DNA from: Alkalihalobacillus pseudalcaliphilus
Lineage (GTDB): Bacteria; Bacillota; Bacilli; Bacillales; Bacillaceae_D
Direction: 5' to 3'
Assembly (NCBI RefSeq): GCF_028610675.1
Contig: NZ_JAQQWS010000010.1
Location: 1 to 64,000 of the forward strand
DNA: 64,000 nucleotides
Shown: positions 33,584-42,528 of the stretch, piece by piece
Layout of the letters: every line of letters starts with the position of its first letter
Numbering within the stretch: the first letter of the stretch is position 1
The notes under the pieces: model-generated
Seen by the model: the letters and a program-made list of their open reading frames with translations, nothing else
The model's database searches: none
Told to the model about the DNA's origin: nothing
Position numbers and translations under genes: made by a program

Positions 33584-33919
33584 TCATCCACTATAAATTT
33601 GCTTCATCCAATTGGATAATACATCAAAACCCTCTCTTTTTAAAACGTAGAAATGACGTTTACCATCCTTGGCTAAATGAATGAATTGATTCTCTCTCAA
33701 CTCTTTTAAATGGTACGACAACTTCGTATTCGAAACCCCGTAATTTTCCTCATTAAGAATTTTAGCAATATCCATCGGACAAAAGCCATTTATTGCCTCT
33801 TCTTTTGTAGAAATAAATTCTCTCCTTTCGAACTCAGAATGTAGAATTTCAATAATTTTAATACGAATGGGGTCTTGCAGTGTTTTCAGTGTGTTGGATA
33901 AGACGCTATTAGTATTCAT
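33584..33919 (-). CDS. ArsR-type winged-helix regulator
   Basis: A 111-aa regulator: LQDPIRIKIIEILHSE, MDIAKILNEENYGVSNTKLSYHLKELRE (helix-turn-helix) and KDGKRHFYVLKREGF (wing). No cysteine pair of the metal-sensor type is seen, so it may sense something else. There is no clear ribosome site before the ATG at 33919, so it may be poorly translated or leaderless. It is divergent from a truncated dehydrogenase gene, with two dyads between. Confidence 0.8.
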   Translation of the reverse strand: MNTNSVLSNTLKTLQDPIRIKIIEILHSEFERREFISTKEEAINGFCPMDIAKILNEENYGVSNTKLSYHLKELRENQFIHLAKDGKRHFYVLKREGFDVLSNWMKQIYSG

Positions 33920-33942
33920 AATGTAAAGTTACTATAAATTTC

Positions 33943-33994
33943 TTGACATTTCAAATATTTTTGAAATAATAATAATAGTTCAAAATAATTTGAA
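33943..33994 (+). promoter_or_regulatory. Promoter with two ArsR-like operators
   Basis: TTGACA (33943-33948) then the dyad TTTCAAATATTTTTGAAA (33949-33966) and, 12 bp on, TTCAAA-ATAA-TTTGAA (33979-33994). The -10 is probably TAATAA/ATAATA at 33966-33972. Binding would block transcription of the SDR remnant. Confidence 0.6.
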
Positions 33995-34004
33995 GTGTTT
34001 AAAG

Positions 34005-34211
34005 GAGGGAGCATGTGGACTTAGAGAGAACATAGCTCTCGATGATTTGAAAAGAGATATATTAAAAAAAAATAACCCTACATCTGTTATCGAAAGATTT
34101 ATTGAAATGGATGAAATAGCTGGAGTTGCTCTTTATCTTGCCTCACAACAGGCAAGCGCAGTAACTGGTTCAGCAATCCGAGTAGAAGGTGGAATTCTCT
34201 CTACGATTTAA
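34005..34211 (+). pseudogene. Short-chain dehydrogenase remnant (C-terminus)
   Basis: After a good ribosome site (AAAGGAGGGAG) the first ATG is followed by a stop within four codons. In another frame some 60 residues match the end of short-chain dehydrogenases: NPTSVIERFIEMDEIAGVALYLAS, then TGSAIRVEGGI. The Rossmann core and active site are gone. An internal deletion has joined the intact start region to the last quarter of the gene. Confidence 0.75.
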
Positions 34212-34229
34212 TGAAAGGAGGTAAGATAT

Positions 34230-34997
34230 ATGACAAAAAAAATTGTCTTTTTTGATGTAGATGGAACTTTAACCGATCATGAGACTGGTAGGATACCACA
34301 ATCAACAGAGTTGGCGGTTAAACAATTACTAGATAGAGGTGTTATTGTCGTAGCTGCGACGGGCAGACCGTTAGCGATGTGTGAGGAGTTAGCACAATTA
34401 GGAATAAGAAATTTGATTACCGCCAATGGGGCACTTGTTACGATTGAAGATGAAACGATACATAAAGTAGTGATGAGTCAACAAGTTGTTAATGAGGTCA
34501 ATGAGTATTCGATTAAGCACAACCATGCCTTATCGTATTATCAACGTGATTTGCGTATGAATGGGGTTCGTCATGATTTGGTTTTAAAAGCGCTTAAAGA
34601 AACTTTACATATCGAGAAGTATCCTCGTACATTTATTGAAGGTGATGTGCATCTAATGTGTCTATTTGCTGATGAAGTAATAGAAAGACAGTATCAATCT
34701 ACTTTTCCAAAGCTAACTTTTAAGCGTTGGCACCCGTATATCCTTAATGTGTTAGAGTGTGATATAAACAAAGCTTTGGCCATCCAAACGGTCCTCGATT
34801 ACTTCCACTTAACTGCTCATGATGCTGTCGCTTTTGGTGATGGAGATAATGATATAGAAATGCTAGAGGTGGTCAGTGTCGGAGTGGCAATGGAAAATGG
34901 ATCAGAAAGACTGAAAAGAAAAGCGACGGTTATTACCAGGGCTGCAAAGGATGATGGCATAGCAATCGCTTTAAGGGAATTAAGATTAGTAGAATGA
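34230..34997 (+). CDS. HAD phosphatase, Cof type
   Basis: A 255-aa haloacid-dehalogenase-fold phosphatase of the Cof/YkrA subfamily. Motif I FFDVDGTLTD (Asp9, Asp11), motif II AATGRP, motif IV FGDGDNDIEML; the C2 cap lies between. Such enzymes dephosphorylate sugar phosphates, FMN precursors or PLP, with broad specificity. Start ATG behind GAAAGGAGG. Confidence 0.92.
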   Translation: MTKKIVFFDVDGTLTDHETGRIPQSTELAVKQLLDRGVIVVAATGRPLAMCEELAQLGIRNLITANGALVTIEDETIHKVVMSQQVVNEVNEYSIKHNHALSYYQRDLRMNGVRHDLVLKALKETLHIEKYPRTFIEGDVHLMCLFADEVIERQYQSTFPKLTFKRWHPYILNVLECDINKALAIQTVLDYFHLTAHDAVAFGDGDNDIEMLEVVSVGVAMENGSERLKRKATVITRAAKDDGIAIALRELRLVE

Positions 34998-35048
34998 GCG
35001 TGTACGTAAAGTAACTATTTTTGACGGAATTGCTACAATTGGCCACAA

Positions 35049-35345
35049 TCAAACGTGTAACGAATTCTGTTTCATTTTCCTAGGCTGATAATAAATGAAA
35101 GCAATGGTTATCACAATAAAGCCTGCAATGAAATTCACAATGGAATAGAGGCCGCGATCATAAAGATAGCCAAATAAAATAACCGCCAATGGTACAAGTG
35201 AGCTGCTAATGACGCCCATCACTGAGAAAATACGTCCTTTCATATGATCGACTGTCTCTTCGTGGATAATCCGAAATAAGGGAACATTAATCATGGCAAT
35301 TATAAAAAACTTTGCAAATAAGAGAACGGATAGGTAGATGAACTG
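35049..35345 (-). pseudogene. MFS transporter remnant (C-terminus)
   Basis: About 100 residues on the minus strand, FIYLSVLLFAKFFIIAM, MINVPLFRIIHEETVDHMKGRIFS and two more helices, look like the last third of a major facilitator transporter. Upstream the frame meets a stop within about 30 codons and the rest of the gene is absent. Confidence 0.7.
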
Positions 35346-35476
35346 TGAAAGAGCATTCGTTTGATGTTGACAATTTAATGATGCAATTCAAGAATAAGAA
35401 CGTGAAGGTAGCAGAGTTCCAAGGGAAACATGGATTTAGTGATAAGTATTCTCCCAATTATCATGGGTATTCATAA
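35344..35476 (+). pseudogene. Hydrolase-like gene end
   Basis: A 43-codon frame from GTG 35344 (HSFDVDNLMMQFKNKNVKV, then GKHGFSDKYSPNYH) resembles the C-terminal part, including the active-site His, of dienelactone-hydrolase-like alpha/beta hydrolases. No other part of the gene exists nearby. It touches the MFS remnant head to head, so a deletion removed the starts of both. Confidence 0.45.
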
Positions 35477-35624
35477 ATTAATGCATATCAGAATAGGTTG
35501 TCCTTCCTAATTGCGCCAAAAGCAGAAGCCTAATTTACAGATTAAAAAAGAATGGTAGAATCATAAATCATTCAGTAAGTACCGATATTTAGAATGCTTG
35601 AAATCTAGCCTAAGGGTTATCAAG

Positions 35625-35672
35625 ACAAGAAAAGCCTTTCTGTCGATGAACTCGCAGATAAGCTTTTCTTGT
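35625..35672 (-). terminator. Hairpin downstream of katE
   Basis: Perfect stem ACAAGAAAAGC / GCTTTTCTTGT with a partly paired 26-nt loop. On the minus strand TCTTGATAACC follows, a weak tail. Confidence 0.55.
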
Positions 35673-35724
35673 ATTGAAATAACAAACATAGAGCCTGCTT
35701 TGTTATTGATTAAATTGTTTTTGA

Positions 35725-37767
35725 TTAATTAACGTCCCGACCCCAAAAGCGGTGCTTGGCAATGGCTTTTGTAAATTGAGAGATGAATAAATCGATATTG
35801 TTTTCGAGCACAACACCATCGGAATCGCTCATGTCTAAGTCTGTTAGTAATGTTCCTCCTAACTCTGTCGCACCAATTGGTTTAAAATGAGCAAAGGCTT
35901 CTTTAACAAAATAAGAGGCTTTTAATTGAAAGGAGTGATTTTCTACACCACTACTTGCTATATAGACGGCATCAAAAAGGACAGAATCTGTTGTTAAGAA
36001 AGTATGAGCCACATCTATTTCTACGCCATCATCACTCTTATATATTCCTAATGATTCGGCAATCACCTCTCCAATAACACCTTGGTTTTCCCACTTTTTG
36101 ATTAACCCTTCAACTTCTTTTCCATTAAAGTTTTTATCTAAAAGAATTGCGACTTTTCGAGAATGTGCTGTCTTAATCGTATTTTCTTGACTAAGGGCCG
36201 GAGATGATTTTGAATGATGAGATTCCCCTCGTGAAGGAGGTGTCATACCAATATGTTGAGCAATCTCGTGAACCAGATCGTGACTCACATTAGTAAACAT
36301 CTCAATGACTTGCTTCTGAATATTTTGATTTGTGAGCTTACCTAGTTCAAAGCTAAAGGCTTCTATAATATGTTTCTTTTCTGCATCACTCATACTATTC
36401 CAGAATAGGGTTGCCTGTGAAAAATGATCTTTGAAGCTCTCACTCCTTTTTTTGATCTTGTGCCCGTCGACTTTTTCTTCATAATGAGCGAACCCTCCTT
36501 CTTGAGGAGAAGCGGGTGCTGGAGCATTATTGGCGAGTGAATTTTTGTGATAACTTACTTGTCCAACATTAATCGTATGTCTTCCGTAGCCATCTCGCTG
36601 ATTATTAGCAAATGGACAGACAGGGCGGTTTATTGGTAGCTCATGAAAGTTAGGACCTCCTAAACGGATTAATTGAGTATCTGTATAAGAAAATAATCTC
36701 CCTTGGAGTAGAGGATCATTTGTAAAATCAATTCCTGGGACGACATGTCCAGGATGGAAGGCAACTTGTTCTGTTTCGGCAAACACGTTGTCAACATTCC
36801 GATTAAGGGTCATTTTACCAATAATTTTGACAGGTATCTCTTCTTCTGGCCAAAGTTTTGTCGGATCTAAAATGTCAAAATCAAACTTGAATTCGTCTTC
36901 TGTACTAATAATCTGAACACCTAATTCGTATTCGGGATAGTTGCCACTTTCAATGGATTCATACAAATCAGCACGATGAAAATCTGGATCTTTACCATTG
37001 ATTTTTTGAGCTTCATCCCATACTACAGAGTGGATACCTAATTTCGGCTTCCAATGGAATTTTACAAAGTGAGCTTCACCTTCTTCGTTAATAAAACGGA
37101 AAGTATGGACACCAAAGCCTTCCATCATCCGATAGCTTCTTGGAATTGCTCGATCAGACATGGTCCACATGACCATATGAGCCGTTTCTTGGTTATTTGC
37201 AACAAAGTCCCAAAAGGTATCATGTGCAGAGGCAGCTTGTGGAATTTCATTATGTGGTTCAGGTTTAACAGCGTGAATTAAATCAGGAAATTTCATCGCA
37301 TCTTGAATAAAGAAGACCGGGATGTTGTTTCCGACCAAATCATAATTACCCTCATCTGTATAAAATTTCGTAGCAAACCCTCTAGCATCTCGAGCAAGCT
37401 CTCCGGAACCCTTTGAACCCGCAACGGTAGAAAAGCGAACAAATACAGGGGTTTTTGTTTCTGGATCTTGTAAAAATTTAGCCTTCGTGTATGGTTTCAT
37501 TGATTCATAGACTTCAAATTCACCGTGTGCCGCAAAACCTCTTGCATGTACAATTCGTTCAGGGATGCGCTCATGGTCAAAATGCGTCATCTTTTCTCGA
37601 AAATGAAAATCTTCCATTAACGTTGGACCACGTTCACCTGCTTTAAGTGAAAATTCATCTTCAGAAACCTTTAAGCCTTGATTGGTAGTCATTAAATGTT
37701 GACTGTCATCTACTCTGTATTTATCTAATTGTTCATCTTTGCTGTTTTTCTTTTGATTCTGATCCAT
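35725..37767 (-). CDS. katE: Large-subunit heme catalase KatE
   Basis: A 680-aa monofunctional catalase of the large-subunit type (compare B. subtilis KatE, SigB-controlled). Core: catalytic His in RIVHARGFAAHG, Asn in DLVGNNIPVFFIQDAMKFPDL-like segment, proximal Tyr in RLFSYTDTQ. The C-terminal 150 residues form the flavodoxin-like domain of this class (VAILLDKNFNGKEVEGL). Start ATG 37767 behind AAGGAGGG. Protects against hydrogen peroxide in general stress; the window also holds a manganese catalase. Confidence 0.95.
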   Translation of the reverse strand: MDQNQKKNSKDEQLDKYRVDDSQHLMTTNQGLKVSEDEFSLKAGERGPTLMEDFHFREKMTHFDHERIPERIVHARGFAAHGEFEVYESMKPYTKAKFLQDPETKTPVFVRFSTVAGSKGSGELARDARGFATKFYTDEGNYDLVGNNIPVFFIQDAMKFPDLIHAVKPEPHNEIPQAASAHDTFWDFVANNQETAHMVMWTMSDRAIPRSYRMMEGFGVHTFRFINEEGEAHFVKFHWKPKLGIHSVVWDEAQKINGKDPDFHRADLYESIESGNYPEYELGVQIISTEDEFKFDFDILDPTKLWPEEEIPVKIIGKMTLNRNVDNVFAETEQVAFHPGHVVPGIDFTNDPLLQGRLFSYTDTQLIRLGGPNFHELPINRPVCPFANNQRDGYGRHTINVGQVSYHKNSLANNAPAPASPQEGGFAHYEEKVDGHKIKKRSESFKDHFSQATLFWNSMSDAEKKHIIEAFSFELGKLTNQNIQKQVIEMFTNVSHDLVHEIAQHIGMTPPSRGESHHSKSSPALSQENTIKTAHSRKVAILLDKNFNGKEVEGLIKKWENQGVIGEVIAESLGIYKSDDGVEIDVAHTFLTTDSVLFDAVYIASSGVENHSFQLKASYFVKEAFAHFKPIGATELGGTLLTDLDMSDSDGVVLENNIDLFISQFTKAIAKHRFWGRDVN

Positions 37768-37816
37768 CTTTTTCCCTCCTTTTAAATTTTGCTGTAGAAT
37801 TTCTTTCTTATAAACT

Positions 37817-37842
37817 GTTCCCAACAAAAAAAAGTCATAAAC
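37817..37842 (-). promoter_or_regulatory. SigB-like promoter of katE
   Basis: On the minus strand GTTTAT (37842-37837), 14-nt spacer, GGGAAC (37822-37817), close to the SigB consensus GTTTAA / GGGTAT and about 50 nt before the start codon. Confidence 0.6.
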
Positions 37843-37999
37843 TTATTTGATAAAACATTCAATTAATTACATGTTTTATCATTTTTTATTCTCTACTTCT
37901 TGTGTTTATAGATAAGTATGGTTGTGCAACAAATACAATTAAATATCGCAAATGCTTAACACTAAAAATATAAGTACTAGGGTCTAAAAGAAAAAAACA

Positions 38000-38028
38000 T
38001 TGATTATTCACAAAAAAAGTAGTATTCT
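38000..38028 (+). promoter_or_regulatory. SigA promoter of the nucleotidyltransferase gene
   Basis: TTGATT (38000-38005), 17-nt spacer, TATTCT (38023-38028), 32 bp before the start. Confidence 0.6.
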
Positions 38029-38059
38029 GACGTAATATCTTTTTTTAGGGGGTAGGTAG

Positions 38060-38839
38060 ATGAGACAGTTTGAAGCGATTGAGGCGGTATCTGCAAGTTT
38101 AAAATCGGATGACTGCGTTAAAGCGATTTTTGTGAAAGGTTCCATTGGTAGAGGGGAATTTGATGAATATTCCGATGTCGATCTTTATTGTTTAGTTGAG
38201 GAGATGGATGTCAATGATTTTTTATCACGTCGACTCAAGCACCTTAGAGCCTATCGAGAGATTTTATTTTATGAGGATCTGTTTATTATAGCTCCGCAAA
38301 TGATTGCCGTGTACGATAATTTATTACATATGGATTTATTCGCTGTAACGGAATCAACGTTTAAGAAAAAGGATTATTTTCAAGTCATTTTTGACCCGGA
38401 TAATCGCTTACAAGTTTTTGAGGAAGAGCAAAATCTATACTTATCTCAGAGTGAGTTTGATTCACATACCTACGATCTAGCTTGGTTTTTATTCCAATAT
38501 AGTAAAGCTAGAAAAAGAGGCAATGATTTATGGGCCGTCGAAATGGTACATCTAGCTCTACCACATTTCGCGAAGGTTTTATTACATCGTTATGAACCAA
38601 ATCGTGCCCAGTTAGGGATCAAGACATTGCAGCGTTCGCTGTCGGAACATGTATATAAGCAAGTGGAATCTGTGATGAATAATTTGACCCCCGCTAGCCA
38701 TCAACTGGGTGTCTCCTTACTCATCCAGCAATTAAGTCTTGAGTTAGAGTGGATAGAGTCGAAATTATTGAAAAGCTCACAAGCTAGACGTTTTATTCGT
38801 TTTATGGTGGACCATTTATATGAAGAGAGGAAGGATTGA
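38060..38839 (+). CDS. Nucleotidyltransferase-fold protein
   Basis: A 259-aa protein with an N-terminal pol-beta-type nucleotidyltransferase domain: GSIGRGEFDEYSDVDLY (27-43) has the Gly-Ser and the Asp-x-Asp metal site. The C-terminal half is helical, as in aminoglycoside nucleotidyltransferases. It may adenylylate an antibiotic or another small molecule; resistance is not proven. Start ATG behind AGGGGGTAGG. Its end overlaps the region of the next start, so the two are co-transcribed. Confidence 0.8.
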   Translation: MRQFEAIEAVSASLKSDDCVKAIFVKGSIGRGEFDEYSDVDLYCLVEEMDVNDFLSRRLKHLRAYREILFYEDLFIIAPQMIAVYDNLLHMDLFAVTESTFKKKDYFQVIFDPDNRLQVFEEEQNLYLSQSEFDSHTYDLAWFLFQYSKARKRGNDLWAVEMVHLALPHFAKVLLHRYEPNRAQLGIKTLQRSLSEHVYKQVESVMNNLTPASHQLGVSLLIQQLSLELEWIESKLLKSSQARRFIRFMVDHLYEERKD

Positions 38840-38841
38840 GT

Positions 38842-39393
38842 ATGGGATTTGAGTATAAAGTAAATGAAGATATTCGTTTACGTTTATTTGAAAGTAGGCA
38901 CGCGGAGGAGTTGTTTCAATTAACCTGGGAATCTAGAAGTTCATTAAGAGAATGGTTACCGTGGGTCGATTATATCAAAGAAGTGAAGGACTCAAATGTA
39001 TTTATTGAAAGTTCTTTAAAACAATTTAGCCAAAATAATGGGTTTCAAGCTGGGATTTGGTACAGAGGGTCTTTAGCTGGAGTCATTGGACTACATGAAA
39101 TTAATTGGGCAAACAAAACGACTTCAATCGGGTATTGGCTAGGAACGGACTATATAGGAAAGGGGTTAATGACAAAGAGTTGTAAGGCTATTATTCAATA
39201 CTGCTTTGGAGAATTAGACCTGAATCGAATCGAAATAAGAGCCGCGACAGGCAATAAAAAAAGTCAAGCAATCCCAGAAAGGTTAGGCTTTTTGCAAGAG
39301 GGCTGTATTCGAAGTGGGGAGTTTTTATATGATCGTTTTGTTGACCATTATGTTTATGGGTTATTAAAAAGTGATTCAAAGTCATCAAAATAA
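38842..39393 (+). CDS. GNAT acetyltransferase, RimL type
   Basis: A 183-aa acetyltransferase close to ribosomal-protein-serine acetyltransferases: WLPWVDYIKE near residue 36, IGYWLGTDYIGKGLMTKSCKA (acetyl-CoA loop), LNRIEIRAATGNKKSQAIPERLGF. Start ATG 38842, seven bases after AGGAAGG and three bases past the upstream stop. Target unknown. Confidence 0.88.
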   Translation: MGFEYKVNEDIRLRLFESRHAEELFQLTWESRSSLREWLPWVDYIKEVKDSNVFIESSLKQFSQNNGFQAGIWYRGSLAGVIGLHEINWANKTTSIGYWLGTDYIGKGLMTKSCKAIIQYCFGELDLNRIEIRAATGNKKSQAIPERLGFLQEGCIRSGEFLYDRFVDHYVYGLLKSDSKSSK

Positions 39394-39450
39394 ACGTTCT
39401 AGGAATTTCTTAATAGGAACTTTTGACACTTTTTAGGGGGCGTTTATCTA

Positions 39451-39872
39451 TTGATTGTTCATGTGGAAGGGGGAATATTTCATCAAGGTAAATGGCTATT
39501 AATCAGAAGGAGTGAAGAGGAAGAACATGCAGCTGGCATGCTTTCTCTTGTAGGAGGCAAGTGTGAACAAGAAGGAAACACAGTAAACATATTAGAAAGA
39601 ACTGTGCAGAGGGAAATCTTTGAAGAAATCGGGGTTAAGTGGCCGTTTCTAAGTATGTAATCAGTTCTTCCTTTATGACTGATTCAGGAGAACATGTGAT
39701 AGACGTAGTATTTTTATGTACGATTGAGGCAGGAGAACCATATGGAAAAAGTAAAACAGAAGTGGCTGAGTTCATATGGATGACTACTACTGAAATAGTT
39801 GAGGATGATGCCATTCCAGTATATTTAAAAGAGAATATAAAACAGGCTGCTTTTATCATCGGTGAGCAATAA
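39451..39872 (+). pseudogene. Nudix hydrolase broken by a one-base deletion
   Basis: The first frame starts at TTG 39451 behind AGGGGGCG and carries the Nudix box (LVGGKCEQEGN ... REIFEEIGV), then ends early at 39660. The rest continues in the next frame from about 39640 (VAVSKYVISSSF, then GEHVIDVVFLCTIEAGEP) to 39872. Restoring one A in the TTAAGTG at about 39634-39640 would give a normal protein of about 140 aa. Recent mutation or sequencing error. Confidence 0.85.
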
Positions 39873-39896
39873 GAGCTTGTTCAAGAAAGGAAAATA

Positions 39897-39942
39897 AAAA
39901 GTCGTAAGGGCATAAATGAGCTCCTACGACTTTTCTTCTTTG
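39897..39942. terminator. Bidirectional terminator, end of mrp operon
   Basis: Stem AAAAGTCGTA / TACGACTTTT, extended by GG/CC; T-rich on both sides. Between the Nudix pseudogene and mrpG. Confidence 0.85.
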
Positions 39943-39954
39943 AATTCAACGACT

Positions 39955-40302
39955 TTATTGCTCTTTCTGATGAGCTTTTTTGAGGTCGTCTTGAACGCTT
40001 TTTTCCCAGAGTGGAACACCGGCATTATAGGCAGACCGTCCCATCATTAGACCAGCGACTGGTGCGGTCATAAAGACGAAAAGAATCGTTAATAGTATTT
40101 TACCTACATATTCATCATGAACGAATAGGAAAAATAAAAATGTTCCTATCATGACGGACATGACACCAAGTGTTGCACTTTTGGACGCAGCATGGATTCT
40201 ACTATATACATCTTGCAAACGAACAATCCCGACGGCGGCAAGAAGGGTGAATAGAGCACCAATAACAACAAAAACACTGACGATTATCTCAATGGCGGTC
40301 AA
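39955..40302 (-). CDS. mrpG: Mrp Na+/H+ antiporter subunit G
   Basis: A 115-aa membrane subunit of the hetero-oligomeric Mrp antiporter. Three hydrophobic helices, the motif RLQDVYSRIHAASKSATLGV and the ending SAYNAGVPLWEKSVQDDLKKA are typical. TTG at 40302, inside the end of mrpF, gives the N-terminus MTAIEIIVSVFV known from Bacillus; the GTG at 40311 overlaps the AGAGAGG site. Last gene of the operon, before a terminator. Confidence 0.93.
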   Translation of the reverse strand: MTAIEIIVSVFVVIGALFTLLAAVGIVRLQDVYSRIHAASKSATLGVMSVMIGTFLFFLFVHDEYVGKILLTILFVFMTAPVAGLMMGRSAYNAGVPLWEKSVQDDLKKAHQKEQ

Positions 40303-40564
40303 TAATAACACCTCTCTCTATAAATTTAGACATGGCCACCGTTCCAATAAATGCTAGGATACTAATGACAAGGATAACTTCCGTATAAGCTAGTGTCTCC
40401 TGCAAAATCATGATGACGCCAATGAAGCCAATTAACGTAATTCCGAATGTATCAAGTGCGACGATACGGTCAGATGTGGTGGGGCCGATAATGGCACGGA
40501 TTAAGCAGATCAGCATCGATACTGACGTTGTAATCAGGGCGACAAATAAAATAGTTTCAAACAT
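40289..40564 (-). CDS. mrpF: Mrp Na+/H+ antiporter subunit F
   Basis: A 91-aa subunit with three hydrophobic helices and the family segment RAIIGPTTSDRIVALDTFG. ATG 40564 directly follows the mrpE stop, with GGAGGTGA upstream inside mrpE; its end overlaps mrpG. Part of the seven-protein complex that expels Na+ in exchange for H+. Confidence 0.93.
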   Translation of the reverse strand: MFETILFVALITTSVSMLICLIRAIIGPTTSDRIVALDTFGITLIGFIGVIMILQETLAYTEVILVISILAFIGTVAMSKFIERGVIIDRH

Positions 40565-41041
40565 TTATCTAGTCACCTCCATAATCGCACGTTCAAATGA
40601 TTGATGAATGTCACGGATCATTTGCTCTTTATCAGGTACATCGAGTGCATGAACATAAATAAGTTTTCCGTCACTAGAAAAGTCCATCGATAATGTACCA
40701 GGTGTGAGCGAAATTAAGGCAGCTAAGAGCGAAATTTCCCAGTCTGTTGTCAATTGAGTTGGTACAGCAACAATACCTGGTTGATTGTCTAGTTTTGGTT
40801 TCAATACGACGCGTAAAACATCGATATTCGCTTTGATAAGTTCAATTAAAAATAAGATAATCAGTTTAAACAATGCCCACACACGAGTCATATAAAAATC
40901 AAACTTCATAAAGCGACGTAAGAAAAACAATATGAAGACCCCGATTACATAACCAACAAAAAAATCGACACCTGTGTAGCTATGTTGGAAATTCACCCAA
41001 GCGAACGCAATTAATAGGTTTAATAAAATTTGAAAAGCCAT
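40565..41041 (-). CDS. mrpE: Mrp Na+/H+ antiporter subunit E
   Basis: A 158-aa subunit. Two or three N-terminal helices, then a cytoplasmic part with LKPKLDNQPGIVAVPTQL, SLTPGTLSMDFS and VHALDVPD, all family features. Starts five bases after mrpD. Needed for assembly or stability of the Mrp complex in Bacillus. Confidence 0.93.
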   Translation of the reverse strand: MAFQILLNLLIAFAWVNFQHSYTGVDFFVGYVIGVFILFFLRRFMKFDFYMTRVWALFKLIILFLIELIKANIDVLRVVLKPKLDNQPGIVAVPTQLTTDWEISLLAALISLTPGTLSMDFSSDGKLIYVHALDVPDKEQMIRDIHQSFERAIMEVTR

Positions 41042-41046
41042 AGCAA

Positions 41047-42528
41047 CTACTCCTTAAGAACAGAATCGATATAAATCGTAGGATCTAACAATTGTTCTGC
41101 AACTTGAAGTGAATATTGGAAAATCGGTTCTGCACTGAATCCTAAAACAATTGTTAAAGCAACAAGTGGAATAATTGGAATTAAGAGTTTTCCAATCTTC
41201 ATTTGTGCTTGCTCTTCTGTATGCTTTTGCTTACCCCAGAAGGCATACATGAAGATTTTCATCATGGAAAACAAAGTAAGTAAACCAACAAGTAAGGCAA
41301 CACCCGCGATGATATAATTCTCTTCAATAAGTGCCGCTAAGATGAGAGCAAATTTACTAAAGAAGCCACTTAAAGGCGGTATTCCCGCTAAAGAGATTGC
41401 TGAGATAAAGAATAGCCATGCAAGTACGGGATGTGTTTTTAGCAATCCACCCATTTGTTTGAGGTCTGTTGTCCCTGTAATTTTTTGGGTAACACCTGCG
41501 AATAGAAATAGGGCAGCCTTAACAATAATATGGTGAGCAATATAATAAATGGCACCAGCAATCGCTAAAGGAGTAAAGATACCTAACCCCATTACCATAT
41601 AACCAACCTGACTGATAATGTGATAGGATAAAATCCTTTTAAAGTCAAACTGAGAGACGGCTCCAAGTACGCCAAAAAACATCGTAAAACCCGCTAAAAT
41701 TAAAATCAGCGTATGAGTAAAGTCTGGATCATGCGTGAAAACTAACGTAAATGTACGCATAATCGCATAAATCCCTACTTTTGTTAGTAATGCCCCAAAT
41801 AGTGCGGCAATGGCTGCTGGTGGCCCGTAATAAGAACGAGGTAACCAGAAGTATAGAGGGAATAAGCCCCCCTTCATTGCAAAGACTACTAAAAAGATAA
41901 CGGCAATGACATTTAATACACCAACTTGTTCTAATTCAGCAATCTTAACAGCTAAGTCTGCGAGGTTTAATGTACCCGTAACAGAATAGATATAAGCAAC
42001 ACCAACTAAGAATAATATCGATGCAAATACATTCATCACTACATATTTAAATGATTCTCGTAATTGATATTTCGTACCACCAATGACGATTAAGATGTAA
42101 GAAGCAATGAGCATGACTTCAAAGAATACGAATAGGTTGAAAAGGTCTCCTGTTAAAAAGGCCCCATTAACCCCTGCTAATAAGAAAAAGTAAAATGGAT
42201 AAAAATAAGCTTTCTCCCGTTTGGTTGATAATGTTTGGAAAGCAAAGAATAAACAAACTAAGCCGACAATGCTAGATAAAATCACCATCATCGTGGCAAA
42301 CATATCCGCCACAAGCACAATTCCAAAAGGTGCTTGCCAGTTACCAAGCTCTAGGACCGTAATGCCTTCTTGATAAACATCCACAGCAAGGTAGATGGCT
42401 ATTCCTAACATACCGATAGCTGTTATGACACTAATAACGCGCTGAATGCCGACTTTTTTCCCAAATAATATCAATATAGATCCAATTAGAAACGGGATTA
42501 TAATTGGTAATATAATTAAATTACTCAT
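41047..42528 (-). CDS. mrpD: Mrp Na+/H+ antiporter subunit D
   Basis: A 493-aa subunit homologous to the proton-pumping subunits of respiratory complex I, with about 14 helices. The conserved Glu of FFEVMLIASYILI and the Lys of the KGGLFPLYFWLP segment, both used in proton transfer, are present. It overlaps mrpC by eight bases. Confidence 0.95.
   Translation of the reverse strand: MSNLIILPIIIPFLIGSILILFGKKVGIQRVISVITAIGMLGIAIYLAVDVYQEGITVLELGNWQAPFGIVLVADMFATMMVILSSIVGLVCLFFAFQTLSTKREKAYFYPFYFFLLAGVNGAFLTGDLFNLFVFFEVMLIASYILIVIGGTKYQLRESFKYVVMNVFASILFLVGVAYIYSVTGTLNLADLAVKIAELEQVGVLNVIAVIFLVVFAMKGGLFPLYFWLPRSYYGPPAAIAALFGALLTKVGIYAIMRTFTLVFTHDPDFTHTLILILAGFTMFFGVLGAVSQFDFKRILSYHIISQVGYMVMGLGIFTPLAIAGAIYYIAHHIIVKAALFLFAGVTQKITGTTDLKQMGGLLKTHPVLAWLFFISAISLAGIPPLSGFFSKFALILAALIEENYIIAGVALLVGLLTLFSMMKIFMYAFWGKQKHTEEQAQMKIGKLLIPIIPLVALTIVLGFSAEPIFQYSLQVAEQLLDPTIYIDSVLKE

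Noticed and set aside
38060..38839. Confident antibiotic-resistance call for the nucleotidyltransferase
   Set aside because: Only the generic GS...DxD fold is visible; substrate cannot be read from sequence.
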